From Gymnodinialimonas sp. 57CJ19 (lineage in GTDB: Bacteria; Pseudomonadota; Alphaproteobacteria; Rhodobacterales; Rhodobacteraceae), in the NCBI RefSeq assembly GCF_038396845.1, contig NZ_CP151587.1, forward strand, positions 1,276,001-1,340,000: a stretch of DNA of 64,000 bases. The letters run 5' to 3'. Made by a program: the position numbers and the translations under genes. Of the stretch, positions 8,223 to 16,843 are shown piece after piece; positions within the stretch are counted from its first letter, which is position 1, and each line of letters opens with the position of its first letter. The notes under the pieces are model-generated. The model was given only the letters and a program-made list of their open reading frames with translations, was not told where the DNA came from and did no database searches.

Positions 8223-9098
8223 ATGGGATCGGCGAGGGGCGGGCATCTGGCGATGTTGGCGTTCTCGGCGCTGGTGGCGGGGTCGTTCTCCCTTGGGGGG
8301 CAGGTCGCCGACGAATTGGCGCCCACGGCGCTGAACGCGGTGCGGTTTGCGATAGCTGCGGCGATCATGGGGGCGTTCGTCTTTGCCAGAGGAGGCGTGC
8401 CCAGGGCGGCGTTGCGAGCGCCGTGGAGGTATGGGGTGTTGGGCGGGATCTTCGCCTTCTATTTCGTGTTGATGTTTGAGGGGTTGAAGACCGCGCCGCC
8501 TGTGTCCGCGGCGGCGGTGTTTACGCTGACGCCCGTGTTGAGCGCCGTATTTGGCTGGTTCTTGTTGCGCCAAGTTGTCAGCGCGCGGATTGCCGGCGCC
8601 TTGGTGATCGGCGGATTGGGGGCGGCCTGGGTGATTTTCCGGGCGGATTTGGAAGCGCTGATGGCGTTCGAGATCGGGCGCGGCGAGGCGATCTATTTTG
8701 TCGGCTGTGTTGGCCATGCGCTTTATACGCCGATGGTGAGGGTCCTGAACCGGGGTGAAGCGGTTCTGGTGTTCTCGTTCCTGACCCTTTTGGCCTGTGC
8801 CAGTGTCATTACCATCTGGGGCATCGGCGACATCGTGGCGACCGATTGGGCGGCGTTGCGGCCGCTGGTCTGGATCACCATTGCCTATACGGCGGTGTTT
8901 GCCAGTGCGGCGACGGTGTTCCTGATCCAGTTCGCGTCGCTCAGGCTGCCGTCGTCAAAGGTCATGGCCTACACCTATCTGACGCCGTCCTGGGTGATCT
9001 TGTGGGAGATCGCCTTGGGCCAACCGGTGCCGGGCGCTTTGGTGTTGGGGGGCGTCGGGCTGACGGTTCTGGCCTTGTTGATGCTGTTGAAAGACTAG
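8223..9098 (+). CDS. EamA/DMT family transporter
   Basis: The product has about ten predicted membrane segments in two homologous halves, the layout of the drug/metabolite transporter superfamily (RhaT/EamA type). Characteristic segments include PTALNAVRFAIAAAIMGAF, PPVSAAAVFTLTPVLSAVFG and YTYLTPSWVILWEIALGQ. Substrates of such exporters are often amino acids or metabolites and cannot be told from sequence. I chose the ATG at 8223 (291 residues); a GTG at 8211 is also possible. It follows lysR by 141 bases and converges on the next gene with a one-base gap. Confidence 0.85.
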   Translation: MGSARGGHLAMLAFSALVAGSFSLGGQVADELAPTALNAVRFAIAAAIMGAFVFARGGVPRAALRAPWRYGVLGGIFAFYFVLMFEGLKTAPPVSAAAVFTLTPVLSAVFGWFLLRQVVSARIAGALVIGGLGAAWVIFRADLEALMAFEIGRGEAIYFVGCVGHALYTPMVRVLNRGEAVLVFSFLTLLACASVITIWGIGDIVATDWAALRPLVWITIAYTAVFASAATVFLIQFASLRLPSSKVMAYTYLTPSWVILWEIALGQPVPGALVLGGVGLTVLALLMLLKD

Positions 9099-9099
9099 G

Positions 9100-9723
9100 T
9101 CATTCGCCCGCCGCGCCGTCTCGGGCGAAAGGGAAGGCCGCAAGCGGCACACGGATCATGTCATAGGTAATGGTGCCGATCGGGGCGGGCAGGGCCACGT
9201 TTTGCTGCATCGTGTCGCCTGAGCAGCTGTAGCTGATCACCGGGTTGAAGGTGTTTCCGGGCATCGTGGGCAGCGGCAAGGTGGTGCTGTTGCCGCCCGT
9301 GGTGACGGTCATTTGCCCGTTCAGGTTCCCTTGCCCGCCGGGCAGGTAGCAAATGTCCAGCGTGCCGCCGAGGGCTGTGATGTAGCCCGCTGTGGTCACG
9401 GTCTGGCCCGTCATCTCGTAGGTTGTGACGTCGCCGTCGTCATCGACGAAGTCCGCCACGCCTTCGGCGGCGATCGGGAAGGTTTCAAAGAAGCCGTCGT
9501 CGTAGATGATCATCCCCACCGGCTGACCGAGGTTGCTGAAGTTGGCTCTCACCGCGTCGGGCATGGACATCATGGCGCGCTCCAGCGCCTCGGGGATGGT
9601 AGAGGTGCCGATCCAAGCCCCCACGAGGCAGGTTTCGATCGGGCCCACGGGGGCCTCGCAGGTGGCCTGCGCAAGGGCAGGTCCAGCAGCAACAGACAGC
9701 AAAAGTGATAAGCGAAGTGCCAT
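9100..9723 (-). CDS. Secreted hypothetical protein
   Basis: The 207-residue product begins with a signal peptide (LRLSLLLSVAAGPALA, cleavage after about residue 18). The mature part has a cysteine pair near its start (CEAPVGPIETC) and further cysteines at CYLPGG and SYSCSG, and looks beta-rich, perhaps like a lipocalin or copper-binding periplasmic fold. I do not recognise the family. Its 3' end lies one base from the stop of the EamA transporter gene on the other strand. Confidence 0.7.
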   Translation of the reverse strand: MALRLSLLLSVAAGPALAQATCEAPVGPIETCLVGAWIGTSTIPEALERAMMSMPDAVRANFSNLGQPVGMIIYDDGFFETFPIAAEGVADFVDDDGDVTTYEMTGQTVTTAGYITALGGTLDICYLPGGQGNLNGQMTVTTGGNSTTLPLPTMPGNTFNPVISYSCSGDTMQQNVALPAPIGTITYDMIRVPLAAFPFARDGAAGE

Positions 9724-9864
9724 GGCGTGGTCCTTTCTGGGCGGTGCAGGCGCAGGGCTAAGCGCCCGCTTCCGGGTTCCGGCAAGGATTCATTTCACCG
9801 GCAGAGGGAACCGCAGCGCTTTTGAGCCGTTATACCACAAGACCCATCAAAAGGAGCGTTCGCA

Positions 9865-9930
9865 ATGCGTGGAATACTTACTATCATCGGCTTGATCGTC
9901 GTCGTCGTCGCCATCATCAACTTCATCTGA
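9865..9930 (+). CDS. Micro-protein 1: 21-residue hydrophobic peptide
   Basis: An ATG at 9865, six bases after AAAAGGAGC with good Shine-Dalgarno spacing, opens a 21-codon frame. The product is MRGILTIIGLIVVVV followed by AIINFI, which is one membrane helix and nothing else. Its reality is supported by the strong ribosome site and by a second, clearly paralogous frame 11 bases downstream with its own ribosome site. The function is unknown; single-helix peptides of this kind usually sit in the inner membrane and modulate a larger partner. It is too short for normal gene callers. Confidence 0.65.
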   Translation: MRGILTIIGLIVVVVAIINFI

Positions 9931-9941
9931 AGGAGCGCGCA

Positions 9942-10016
9942 ATGCGTAATATTCTTTATATCATCGGTCTTATTGTCGTCGTTGTGGTCATTTTGCGCCT
10001 CGCCGGGATCGCCTGA
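9942..10016 (+). CDS. Micro-protein 2: 24-residue hydrophobic peptide
   Basis: This 24-codon frame starts at an ATG at 9942 preceded by GAAGGAGCG. The product (MRNILYIIGLIVVVVVI followed by LRLAGIA) matches micro-protein 1 at about 13 of the first 17 positions, with the pattern MRxILxIIGLIVVVVxI. It is a single membrane helix with one internal Arg near the C-terminus. The pair probably arose by duplication and is co-transcribed; the convergent ArsR gene follows after 35 bases. Role unknown. Confidence 0.65.
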   Translation: MRNILYIIGLIVVVVVILRLAGIA

Positions 10017-10051
10017 GCCCATCGGGGCGGCGGGGCTGCCACGGCAGCGCC

Positions 10052-10420
10052 TTACTCCAGTCCGCCTTCATCCAAGCCAATGGCCTCGGACAGGCCCTCT
10101 TGTCCGAGCCAGCGTTCGAGCACGTCCACGTCGACGGGCTCAAACTGCCCAAACCCCTGCATCCAGACCGAGGCCGTCTTCAAGGCATCAGGTTCCAGTT
10201 TGCACCACTTCACCCGTCCGCGTTTTTCCTGTGTGATCAGCCCCGCTGCGCTGAGCACGCCAAGGTGCTTCGAGATCGCGGCCAAAGACATCTCGAACGG
10301 GTCGGCCACATCGGTAACGGCCATGTCATCTTCCAGTAACATGTGCAGGATCGCCCGGCGGGTCGGGTCCGCGAGGGCGGCGAAAACGGCGTCGAGAGAG
10401 GGTTGGTTCGCTATGGCCAT
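10052..10420 (-). CDS. ArsR family transcriptional regulator
   Basis: This 122-residue winged helix protein has DAVFAALADPTRRAILHML at the N-terminus and the recognition helix region MSLAAISKHLGVLSAAGLI, which place it in the ArsR/SmtB superfamily. It lacks an obvious metal-binding Cys pair, so it is closer to the ArsR members that partner SRPBCC/AHSA1 genes, although no such gene is adjacent here. The target is unknown. It lies convergent to the micro-proteins and divergent from the ATP synthase operon. Confidence 0.85.
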   Translation of the reverse strand: MAIANQPSLDAVFAALADPTRRAILHMLLEDDMAVTDVADPFEMSLAAISKHLGVLSAAGLITQEKRGRVKWCKLEPDALKTASVWMQGFGQFEPVDVDVLERWLGQEGLSEAIGLDEGGLE

Positions 10421-10611
10421 GGGGCCAGTAGGGGGCTGCGGGCGGAAACGTCAACCAAATGGTTGAATATGCTGCAAGGCGGCATTCGCGCGGTTGGGTC
10501 GGGCGGCTGTTTCGAAAACTGTTATATTACAATTAGTTAGACGTAGGTCATGCGCGTTGACTCTGACGGCGGCGCGCCCTAGCTTCCGCGCAACCTTTCC
10601 ACGAAGGCGGT

Positions 10612-10980
10612 ATGGCGATGTCTGAGAACGACGAAGACCGCATGCAAGCGCTTGAAGCGCGGATTGCGGCGGCAAAGTCTCGGGCCAACCCGGAGCGCTC
10701 GACAGTGGAAGAGCATCACTCCCAGGCGCAATTGGCGTGGCGGATGGTGATCGAGTTGGTGGCCGGTTTGGTCATTGGCTTCGGCATAGGCTACGGGCTG
10801 GACTGGTTGTTCGGCACCACACCGTGGCTGATGGTCGTGTTTGTTATTTTGGGGCTTATTGCCGGGATCAAGACGATGATCCGCTCGGCCAATGAGGTCC
10901 AGCGAGACGCGCTGGAGCGCGAAGATAAAGCAGCACGCGGAAACGCGGCAGATGGAACGGGGACGCACGATGGCGACTGA
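10612..10980 (+). CDS. atpI: ATP synthase F0 accessory protein AtpI
   Basis: AtpI (AtpZ/AtpI family) assists assembly of the c-ring and possibly Mg2+ supply. The 122-residue protein has a charged N-terminal helix (about 5-40), two membrane segments (about 44-65 and 70-88) with [18 protein letters not shown] between their ends, and an acidic tail. It is the first gene of the F0 operon and its end overlaps the atpB start by 11 bases. The start at 10612 has AAGGCGGT just upstream; an ATG two codons later is possible. Confidence 0.88.
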   Translation: MAMSENDEDRMQALEARIAAAKSRANPERSTVEEHHSQAQLAWRMVIELVAGLVIGFGIGYGLDWLFGTTPWLMVVFVILGLIAGIKTMIRSANEVQRDALEREDKAARGNAADGTGTHDGD

Positions 10981-11827
10981 GAGCACCAACACCGAGACCA
11001 AGACGGACTCTAACGGTACCGGCCGCGTGGTCGCTTTCGTCCTGATCGGCCTTGCCGTTCTGGGCTTCATCGCGGCCTACATGGACGACTACGCAGGCGG
11101 CCTTGCGATCCACCCGATGGACCAGTTCGTTGTGTCGCCCCTGTTCGGCCATGGCGATGTGGGCATGTTCACGATCACCAACGCAACGCTTTGGATGGCG
11201 CTGTCGGTTCTGTGCGTTATCGCGCTGATGGTTTGGGGCACTCGCGGTCGCGCCGTGATCCCGTCGCGCAGCCAGTCGATTGCAGAGCTGGCCTATGGCT
11301 TTGTGCGCGGCATGGTCGAGGACGTGGCAGGCAAGGACGCGCTGCCCTACTTCCCCTACATCTTCACGCTGTTCCTCTACATCCTGTTCGCCAACTTCCT
11401 TGGCCTGTTCCCGACCAGCTTCACCACGACGTCGCATATCGCCGTGACAGCGATCCTCGCTATGGCGGTGTTCCTGACGGTAACGGTTATTGGCTTCGTC
11501 AAGAACGGCATCGGCTTCCTGAGCCTCTTCTGGGTCTCCTCCGCACCGCTGGTGCTGCGCCCGGTTCTGGCGATCATCGAGCTGATTTCCTACTTCGTGC
11601 GCCCCGTTAGCCACTCCATTCGTCTGGCAGGCAACATCATGGCAGGCCACGCGGTTCTGAAGGTTTTCGCGGGTTTCGCCGGGGCGCTTGGCCTGGCCGG
11701 TATCGCGCCGATCATCGGCATCGTGGCGATCTATGGCCTCGAAGTTCTCGTGGCGGCCATTCAGGCCTACGTGTTCACAATCCTGACGTGCGTTTATTTG
11801 AAGGACGCGCTTCACCCCGCTCACTAA
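10970..11827 (+). CDS. atpB: ATP synthase F0 subunit a
   Basis: Subunit a forms the proton half-channels against the c-ring. The 285-residue product has the expected hydrophobic segments and the essential Arg in [18 protein letters not shown] near the C-terminal half, with the final [21 protein letters not shown] segment. I chose the ATG at 10970, which removes a charged extension that overlaps atpI. It is followed by 112 bases containing two hairpins before atpE. Confidence 0.96.
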   Translation: MATESTNTETKTDSNGTGRVVAFVLIGLAVLGFIAAYMDDYAGGLAIHPMDQFVVSPLFGHGDVGMFTITNATLWMALSVLCVIALMVWGTRGRAVIPSRSQSIAELAYGFVRGMVEDVAGKDALPYFPYIFTLFLYILFANFLGLFPTSFTTTSHIAVTAILAMAVFLTVTVIGFVKNGIGFLSLFWVSSAPLVLRPVLAIIELISYFVRPVSHSIRLAGNIMAGHAVLKVFAGFAGALGLAGIAPIIGIVAIYGLEVLVAAIQAYVFTILTCVYLKDALHPAH

Positions 11828-11833
11828 GACAAC

Positions 11834-11849
11834 CCGGGCCAAGGCCCGG
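11834..11849 (+). promoter_or_regulatory. Intercistronic hairpin 1, atpB-atpE
   Basis: CCGGGCCAAGGCCCGG is a perfect 7-bp stem with an AA loop, seven bases after the atpB stop. A second similar hairpin follows at 11896. They may protect or process the mRNA so that atpE is made in excess. Confidence 0.5.
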
Positions 11850-11895
11850 TCTACCATTCCCCCGGGCGCTGCGTCCGGATGAATAACTTCCAACT

Positions 11896-11910
11896 CGGGC
11901 CAAAGGCCCG
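11896..11910 (+). promoter_or_regulatory. Intercistronic hairpin 2, atpB-atpE
   Basis: CGGGCCAAAGGCCCG is a 6-bp stem with an AAA loop, the same core as the hairpin at 11834. It lies about 20 bases before the strong atpE ribosome site AAGGAGA. Confidence 0.5.
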
Positions 11911-11939
11911 GCAATTAAAGAAACGTAAGGAGATACATC

Positions 11940-12176
11940 ATGGAAGGCGATATCGCACAAATGGGTCAATTCATCGGTGCCGGCCTGGCCGCCATCGGTT
12001 CTGGTGCCGCCGCTATCGGTGTGGGCCATGTTGCTGGCAACTTCCTCGCCGGCGCCCTGCGCAACCCCTCTGCGGCTGCTGGCCAGACCGCAACTCTCTT
12101 CATCGGCATCGCGTTCGCCGAGGCTCTGGGCATCTTCGCCTTCCTCGTCGCTCTGCTGCTGATGTTCGCTGTCTAA
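11940..12176 (+). CDS. atpE: ATP synthase F0 subunit c
   Basis: Subunit c is the proteolipid that forms the rotating ring. The 78-residue product is a two-helix hairpin with the Gly/Ala-rich first helix ([17 protein letters not shown]), the polar loop RNPSA, and the proton-binding Glu in [12 protein letters not shown] in helix two. A strong ribosome site (AAGGAGA) precedes the ATG. The gene is separated from both neighbours by about 100 bases, unlike the rest of the operon, which fits higher expression of this subunit. Confidence 0.97.
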   Translation: MEGDIAQMGQFIGAGLAAIGSGAAAIGVGHVAGNFLAGALRNPSAAAGQTATLFIGIAFAEALGIFAFLVALLLMFAV

Positions 12177-12267
12177 GACAGTAGACTAAAGATCCTTACG
12201 TTCGGCGCGCTGTCCCCCGTGATAGCGCGCCACCGTAACACCCCGAATTCCGGTTGGAGGAAAACCC

Positions 12268-12867
12268 ATGGCTGACGAAGCCGAAAATGCAGGCCACGGC
12301 GATGACGCCCATGGCGGGCTTGAGGCCGGCCTAGAGGTTGCCATCGGAACCGACCACGGTGCGACCGACGCGGCAGGTATGCCGCAGTTGGACATCGGGA
12401 CATTTGACAACCAGGTCTTCTGGTTGGTTCTGACACTGGTGGCGATCTATTTCGTTCTGGCAAAAGTCGCACTGCCCCGGATCTCTGCTGTTATCGCAGA
12501 GCGTCAAGGCACGCTGACCAACGACTTGGCCACTGCCGAAGATCTGAAGCGTCAGGCAACTGAGGCGGAAGAAAGCTACAACACTGCGCTGGCCAACGCA
12601 CGGGCCGAGGCCTCGAAGATTGCTCAGGAAACCCGTGAGGAGATCCAAGCGCAATTGCAGGTCGAGATTGACAAGGCTGACGCCCAGATCGCGGCTCAAA
12701 CCGCCGAAGGCGAAGCCCGCATCGCCGAGATCGAAGCCGGGGCAGTTGCCACGGCAGAAGAGGTCGCCCGTGATGTTGCCGCCGAAATCGTTCGCGCCCT
12801 CGGGCCGGGCAATGACGTCGACACCGCTGCCGTTGCCAGCGCCGTCGCCAACCGAGTGAGAGGGTAA
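12268..12867 (+). CDS. atpX: ATP synthase F0 subunit b' (AtpX/AtpG)
   Basis: The 199-residue b' subunit forms the peripheral stalk as a heterodimer with b, an arrangement found in photosynthetic bacteria and many Rhodobacterales. It has a long acidic, His-rich N-terminus (about 1-45), one membrane segment (QVFWLVLTLVAIYFVLAKVA, about 50-70) and a long charged coiled-coil helix. AtpF follows four bases after the stop, so the two are made together. Confidence 0.92.
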   Translation: MADEAENAGHGDDAHGGLEAGLEVAIGTDHGATDAAGMPQLDIGTFDNQVFWLVLTLVAIYFVLAKVALPRISAVIAERQGTLTNDLATAEDLKRQATEAEESYNTALANARAEASKIAQETREEIQAQLQVEIDKADAQIAAQTAEGEARIAEIEAGAVATAEEVARDVAAEIVRALGPGNDVDTAAVASAVANRVRG

Positions 12868-12871
12868 GATC

Positions 12872-13441
12872 ATGCGCTATTTGACCATTCTCCTGGCGAT
12901 TGCTGCAACCCCTGCCTTCGCGGCGGAAGACGCGCCCCACGGCTTGCTGTCGCCCTCTCTGGGTAACACGGATTGGATCGTTTTCCTCGGCTTCCTGCTG
13001 TTCCTTGCCGTCATCTTCTACTTCGGTGTCCCGAAGATGTTGATGGGCATGCTGGACAGCCGCGCCGATGGCATCCGCTCTGAGCTGGACGAAGCCCGCG
13101 CCCTGCGGGAAGAGGCACAGACCCTTCTGGCCTCCTACGAGCGCAAGGCCCGCGAAGTGGAAGAGCAATCCGCCCGCATCGTGTCCGAAGCCCGTATCAA
13201 CGCCGAAACAGCGGCAGAGCAGGCCAAGGCCGACATCGCCGCGTCGATCACCCGTCGTCTGGCCGCCGCTGAAGATCAGATCTCCAGCGCTGTGACCAAG
13301 GCCAACCGCTCGGTCCGCGACAACGCCGCCGCCGTGGCCGTTGCTGCCGCTGCCGAAGTGATCGCCAAAAGCACAAGCGCCGCCGATCAGAACAAGCTGA
13401 TCGACGACGCGATTGAAGAAGTCGGTCGCCAATTGCACTGA
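12872..13441 (+). CDS. atpF: ATP synthase F0 subunit b
   Basis: Subunit b joins b' in the peripheral stalk. The 189-residue protein has an N-terminal stretch that looks like a cleavable signal peptide (RYLTILLAIAATPAFA), then a membrane helix (WIVFLGFLLFLAVIFYFGV, about 35-53) and a long coiled coil. It ends the F0 operon; the F1 genes are not in the window, as usual in alphaproteobacteria. A strong terminator follows 24 bases later. Confidence 0.93.
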   Translation: MRYLTILLAIAATPAFAAEDAPHGLLSPSLGNTDWIVFLGFLLFLAVIFYFGVPKMLMGMLDSRADGIRSELDEARALREEAQTLLASYERKAREVEEQSARIVSEARINAETAAEQAKADIAASITRRLAAAEDQISSAVTKANRSVRDNAAAVAVAAAAEVIAKSTSAADQNKLIDDAIEEVGRQLH

Positions 13442-13465
13442 CCCTTCGCTGGCGCACAAATAGAC

Positions 13466-13495
13466 AAAGGCCCTGCCAAATCGGCGGGGCCTTTT
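13466..13495 (+). terminator. Rho-independent terminator of the F0 operon
   Basis: AAAGGCCCTGCC and GGCGGGGCCTTT pair around a short AAATC loop, with TTTT at the end. It lies 24 bases after the atpF stop and closes the atp operon. Confidence 0.88.
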
Positions 13496-13530
13496 GCGTT
13501 TCTGCTAAATGTTTGCGTGGCGGGGGCGCC

Positions 13531-14517
13531 CTAGCCGAATTTTTCCCGATAGGTGGGCATCACGTCGCCCTCCGCCGGATGCGCCTCATAGACGCCCCTC
13601 GCAATCGCCCGAGACAAGCACAGCGCCGCCCCGTGCCCCAGCATCAGCAGATCATGCTCCTCCGCCAAGGGCACAGCGCCCGTGGCGGCGGCAAAGACCA
13701 AATCTCCGTCCATCGGCGTGTGACTGGGGTAGATCGCCCGTGCCATGCCATCATGGGCGGCCACCGCCAACCTCGTGGCCTGCGCTTGGGTCAGGGCCGC
13801 ATCGGTGGCGACGATGGCGATGGTGGTGTTGCGGCTGTCTCCGCCCTTCAAGGGCGGCACAGCGCCCGCATCAAAGGTGCCTGCCATACCTCGCCCGCCA
13901 AACTCACCACCCATCTCAAACGGAGCGGCCCAAAACTCTGGCCCATCGCCCACTGTGACCCGGCCCAAGGCATTCACCGCTACTAACGCGCCAACGGTAT
14001 AGGGGCCGATCCGCAAAGAGGCCGAGCCCAGGCCCCCCTTCATATCCGCAATCAACGCCCCCGTTCCGGCCCCGAGCGAGCCCAAGGCGAATTCCGCCGC
14101 CGCATCGGCCAAAGCAGTACGGCCAAGGGCTTTATAGGGGTTCTCTTTCCAGCCCTTGTCGCCGCCATTGATGAGATCAAACAAGATCGCCGATGGCACA
14201 ATCGGCACCACTTGATCGCCAACCTCGAACCCTCTCCCCTCTGCCCGCAGGGCATCCGCCACGCCGGAGGCGGCATCAAGGCCGAAGGCCGATCCCCCCG
14301 ACAGCACCAGCGCGTCAGCGCTCTGCACCGTCTTGTCGGGCGCCAGAAGGTCTGTCTCTCTCGTGCCGGGCGCGCCGCCCATGACATGCACCGCGGCCGT
14401 GAACGGCGCGTCAGCGACCAATACGGTGGCCCCGGACTTCACGCCCGCGTCCTGCGCGTTCCCGACCCGTAGCCCCGCCACATCGGTAATCAGATTGCGC
14501 GGACCCGGCCCCATCAT
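13531..14517 (-). CDS. P1 family peptidase (DmpA-like aminopeptidase)
   Basis: The 328-residue protein belongs to the self-processing N-terminal-nucleophile P1/S58 peptidases (DmpA, BapA, L-aminopeptidase/D-esterase). Seen are GPGPRNLITDVAGLRVGNA at the start, LVLSGGSAFGLDAASGV in the alpha part, and GGDSRNTTIAIVATDA, which marks the autocleavage site and the nucleophile. The ATG at 14517 overlaps the stop of the SDR gene upstream (ATGA). Together with the peptide-type ABC importer nearby, a role in handling imported peptides or amides is plausible. Confidence 0.88.
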   Translation of the reverse strand: MMGPGPRNLITDVAGLRVGNAQDAGVKSGATVLVADAPFTAAVHVMGGAPGTRETDLLAPDKTVQSADALVLSGGSAFGLDAASGVADALRAEGRGFEVGDQVVPIVPSAILFDLINGGDKGWKENPYKALGRTALADAAAEFALGSLGAGTGALIADMKGGLGSASLRIGPYTVGALVAVNALGRVTVGDGPEFWAAPFEMGGEFGGRGMAGTFDAGAVPPLKGGDSRNTTIAIVATDAALTQAQATRLAVAAHDGMARAIYPSHTPMDGDLVFAAATGAVPLAEEHDLLMLGHGAALCLSRAIARGVYEAHPAEGDVMPTYREKFG

Positions 14518-15254
14518 ATGCACCGCCCCCCGTCCACTTCCAACGCCGTCCCGGTAATCATCGAGGCCGCGTCCGAGCACAAAAACGCCGCCGCTTCCCC
14601 CATGTCCTCGGGCTGGCTGAACCGCCCCAAGGGGATCGTGGATAGGAACTTGGCGCGCATCTCCGGCGTGTCCTCCCCCATGAAACTTGCCAGCAACGGC
14701 GTCTCCCCGGCGACGGGGCATAACGCGTTCACCCGAATGCCGGCGGGTGCCAATTCCACAGCCATGGTCTTCGTCGCGGTAATCATCCACCCCTTGGAGG
14801 CATTGTACCAATTCAAGTTCGGCCTCGGCGAGAGCCCGGCGGTGGAGGCGATGTTCAAAATCGCCCCCGTTCCCGCGGCCCTCATATGGGGCACAATCTC
14901 CCTTGCCGTCAGATAAACAGACTTGGCATTCACCGCGAGGATACGGTCAAACTCCTCTTCGCTGACCTCCTCCAACGGCGTCGGCAAATGGGTGATGCCC
15001 GCGTTGTTCACCACGATATCAATGCGCCCCCACTGGCCCATCGCCGCTTCCGCCATGGCCGCCACATCCGCGCCCTTGGACACATCCACCCGCACAGCGA
15101 CCCCGCCGATTTCCTCGGCCACCGCCCCTGCCGCGCCCTCGTTCACATCCGCCACCATCACGGCGGCACCTTCCCTGGTAAATATCCTCGCAATCCCGGC
15201 CCCAAAGCCCGACCCCGCCCCCGTTACAATCGCGGTCTTTCCCTCAAGTCTCAT
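14514..15254 (-). CDS. SDR family oxidoreductase
   Basis: This 246-residue classical short-chain dehydrogenase has the NAD(P)-binding TGAGSGFGAGIA near residue 11, an acidic residue after beta-2 (ADVNEG) that suggests NAD preference, NNAG, the catalytic Ser in NIASTAG, and YNASK. It ends VDGGRCI, typical of the FabG-like subgroup. The substrate is unknown. The start at 15254 is preferred over a nine-residue longer reading. It is followed by the overlapping peptidase gene. Confidence 0.88.
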   Translation of the reverse strand: MRLEGKTAIVTGAGSGFGAGIARIFTREGAAVMVADVNEGAAGAVAEEIGGVAVRVDVSKGADVAAMAEAAMGQWGRIDIVVNNAGITHLPTPLEEVSEEEFDRILAVNAKSVYLTAREIVPHMRAAGTGAILNIASTAGLSPRPNLNWYNASKGWMITATKTMAVELAPAGIRVNALCPVAGETPLLASFMGEDTPEMRAKFLSTIPLGRFSQPEDMGEAAAFLCSDAASMITGTALEVDGGRCI

Positions 15255-15294
15255 CGTCAACTCCCTTCCTGTTGGCGCCACATCCGCCTCCCCC

Positions 15295-15319
15295 CCTTCA
15301 TCTTGGCAAATACACCTCC
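15295..15319 (-). repeat. Dispersed intergenic repeat, copy 3 (inverted)
   Basis: On the minus strand this reads GGAGGTGTATTTGCCAAGAT followed by GAAGG. It is the most complete copy and lies between the SDR and aldehyde dehydrogenase genes. Further inverted repeats follow on the plus strand at about 15330-15372 (a GGAAAAACC stem and a GGGGGCTGGCCCCCC stem). Confidence 0.55.
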
Positions 15320-15397
15320 GGGGGGAACGCGCGTTTTTCCCTCAGGAAAAACCGCGTGGGGGGCTGGCCCCCCAACGACACCTGCCACACACACCCA

Positions 15398-16843
15398 TCA
15401 CCCGTGATGGGCCGCTACCGTCTTCAAGGTGGTGAAAGCATAAAGCGCCTCAAACCCCTTTTCCCGCCCGTGGCCGGAATGTCCGACGCCGCCGAACGGC
15501 AACTCAACCCCGCCCGCAGCGCCGTAGTTGTTCAAGAACACCTGCCCTGCCTTCAGCCGCTTGGCCAATCGCATCTGCCGCCCCCCGTCCGCACTCCAGA
15601 CCGAGGCGACCAGGCCAAACTTTGTCCCATTGGCGATGCGCACCGCGTCCTCTTCGTCCTCGAACGGGATCAACACCTGCACGGGGCCGAAAATCTCATC
15701 CTGCGCCAAGGGATGCTCCGCCCCGATGTTGCCCAACAACACGGGCGCCACGTAGTTGCCGCCCTCTGGCAAGCCTTCGGGCAACTCCGCCCGCGCCAGA
15801 ATCTGGTCGGGGCGCGCTTGTTCCAGAAAGCCCTCCACAATCGCCTTTTGCCGGGCCGAGACCAACGGTCCCACCCGCGCATCTTCTCCCGCAGGCGCAA
15901 TCGTTAGCGCCGAGATTTCCTCGGCCATGCGGGCGGCTAAGTCATCGTGGAGGTCCCGTTGCACAAGGATACGAGAGCCCGCCGAACAGGTCTGTCCCGC
16001 GTTCTGGATGCCCGCGTTCACCAGGAACGGCAGCGCCTTGTCCAGATCGGCATCGCCAAACACGATCTGAGGCGACTTGCCCCCCAATTCCAACGTCACT
16101 GGCACGATATTCTCGGCGGCGGCAATCTGCACGCGTCGCCCGGTCGCCACGGACCCGGTGAACGACAGATGCCGCACCCCCGGATGAGCGGTCAACGCCG
16201 CCCCTGCCTCGGCCCCAAGTCCCGGCACCACGTTCAATGCGCCCGCGGGCAGGCCCGCTTGGCGGGCCAGATCGGCGAAGGCCAGCGCCGTCAGGCAGGC
16301 CTCTTCCGCTGGCTTCAACACGCAGGCATTGCCCGTGGCCAGCGCCGCGCCGATCGAGCGGCCGATGATCTGCATCGGGTAGTTCCACGGGATGATATGG
16401 CCGGTCACGCCGTGGGGTTCGCGCAGGGTGTAGACGGTGAAGCCCTGCTGGAACGGGATCGTTTCCCCGGTCAGCTTGTCGGCCGCGCCGCCGTAGAATT
16501 CACAGTAGCGGGCCAGCGCGGTCACGTCGCCTCGGGCTTGGGTCAGGGGCTTGCCAACGTCGGCGGATTCCATCTGGGCCAGCGCCTCGGCGTTGTCCAA
16601 AACCAACTGGCTCAAGCGCAACAGGATACGGCCCCGCTCTGCGGCGGTCATCGCGCCCCAGTCGCCTTCCAGCGCCGCTGTCGCGGCTTTTACGGCGGCG
16701 TCCACGTCGGCTCCTCCACCGCGCGCAATACGCGCGATGTCCTCGCCGTTTGACGGATTCACCACCGGCAGGGTTTCGCCGCTGGCACAAGCCCGCCATT
16801 GGCCGTCGATGAACAGAAGAGAGGGGTCAAACCAGGGTGTCAT
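15398..16843 (-). CDS. Aldehyde dehydrogenase (NAD+)
   Basis: This 481-residue ALDH oxidises an aldehyde to an acid. It has the NAD-binding region (IPWNYPMQIIGRSIGAALA), the FTGSVATGRR turn, the general-base Glu in LELGGKSPQ, the catalytic Cys in NAGQTCSAGSR and the EIFGPV motif. It resembles betaine-, gamma-aminobutyraldehyde- or aminobutyraldehyde-type enzymes, but the substrate is not fixed by sequence. Its start overlaps the end of the ABC ATPase gene by 17 bases, linking it to the importer operon. Confidence 0.9.
   Translation of the reverse strand: MTPWFDPSLLFIDGQWRACASGETLPVVNPSNGEDIARIARGGGADVDAAVKAATAALEGDWGAMTAAERGRILLRLSQLVLDNAEALAQMESADVGKPLTQARGDVTALARYCEFYGGAADKLTGETIPFQQGFTVYTLREPHGVTGHIIPWNYPMQIIGRSIGAALATGNACVLKPAEEACLTALAFADLARQAGLPAGALNVVPGLGAEAGAALTAHPGVRHLSFTGSVATGRRVQIAAAENIVPVTLELGGKSPQIVFGDADLDKALPFLVNAGIQNAGQTCSAGSRILVQRDLHDDLAARMAEEISALTIAPAGEDARVGPLVSARQKAIVEGFLEQARPDQILARAELPEGLPEGGNYVAPVLLGNIGAEHPLAQDEIFGPVQVLIPFEDEEDAVRIANGTKFGLVASVWSADGGRQMRLAKRLKAGQVFLNNYGAAGGVELPFGGVGHSGHGREKGFEALYAFTTLKTVAAHHG

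Noticed and set aside
12872..12940. Signal-peptide-like N-terminus of ATP synthase subunit b
   Set aside because: It was considered as an oddity, but such leaders occur in b subunits of related alphaproteobacteria.
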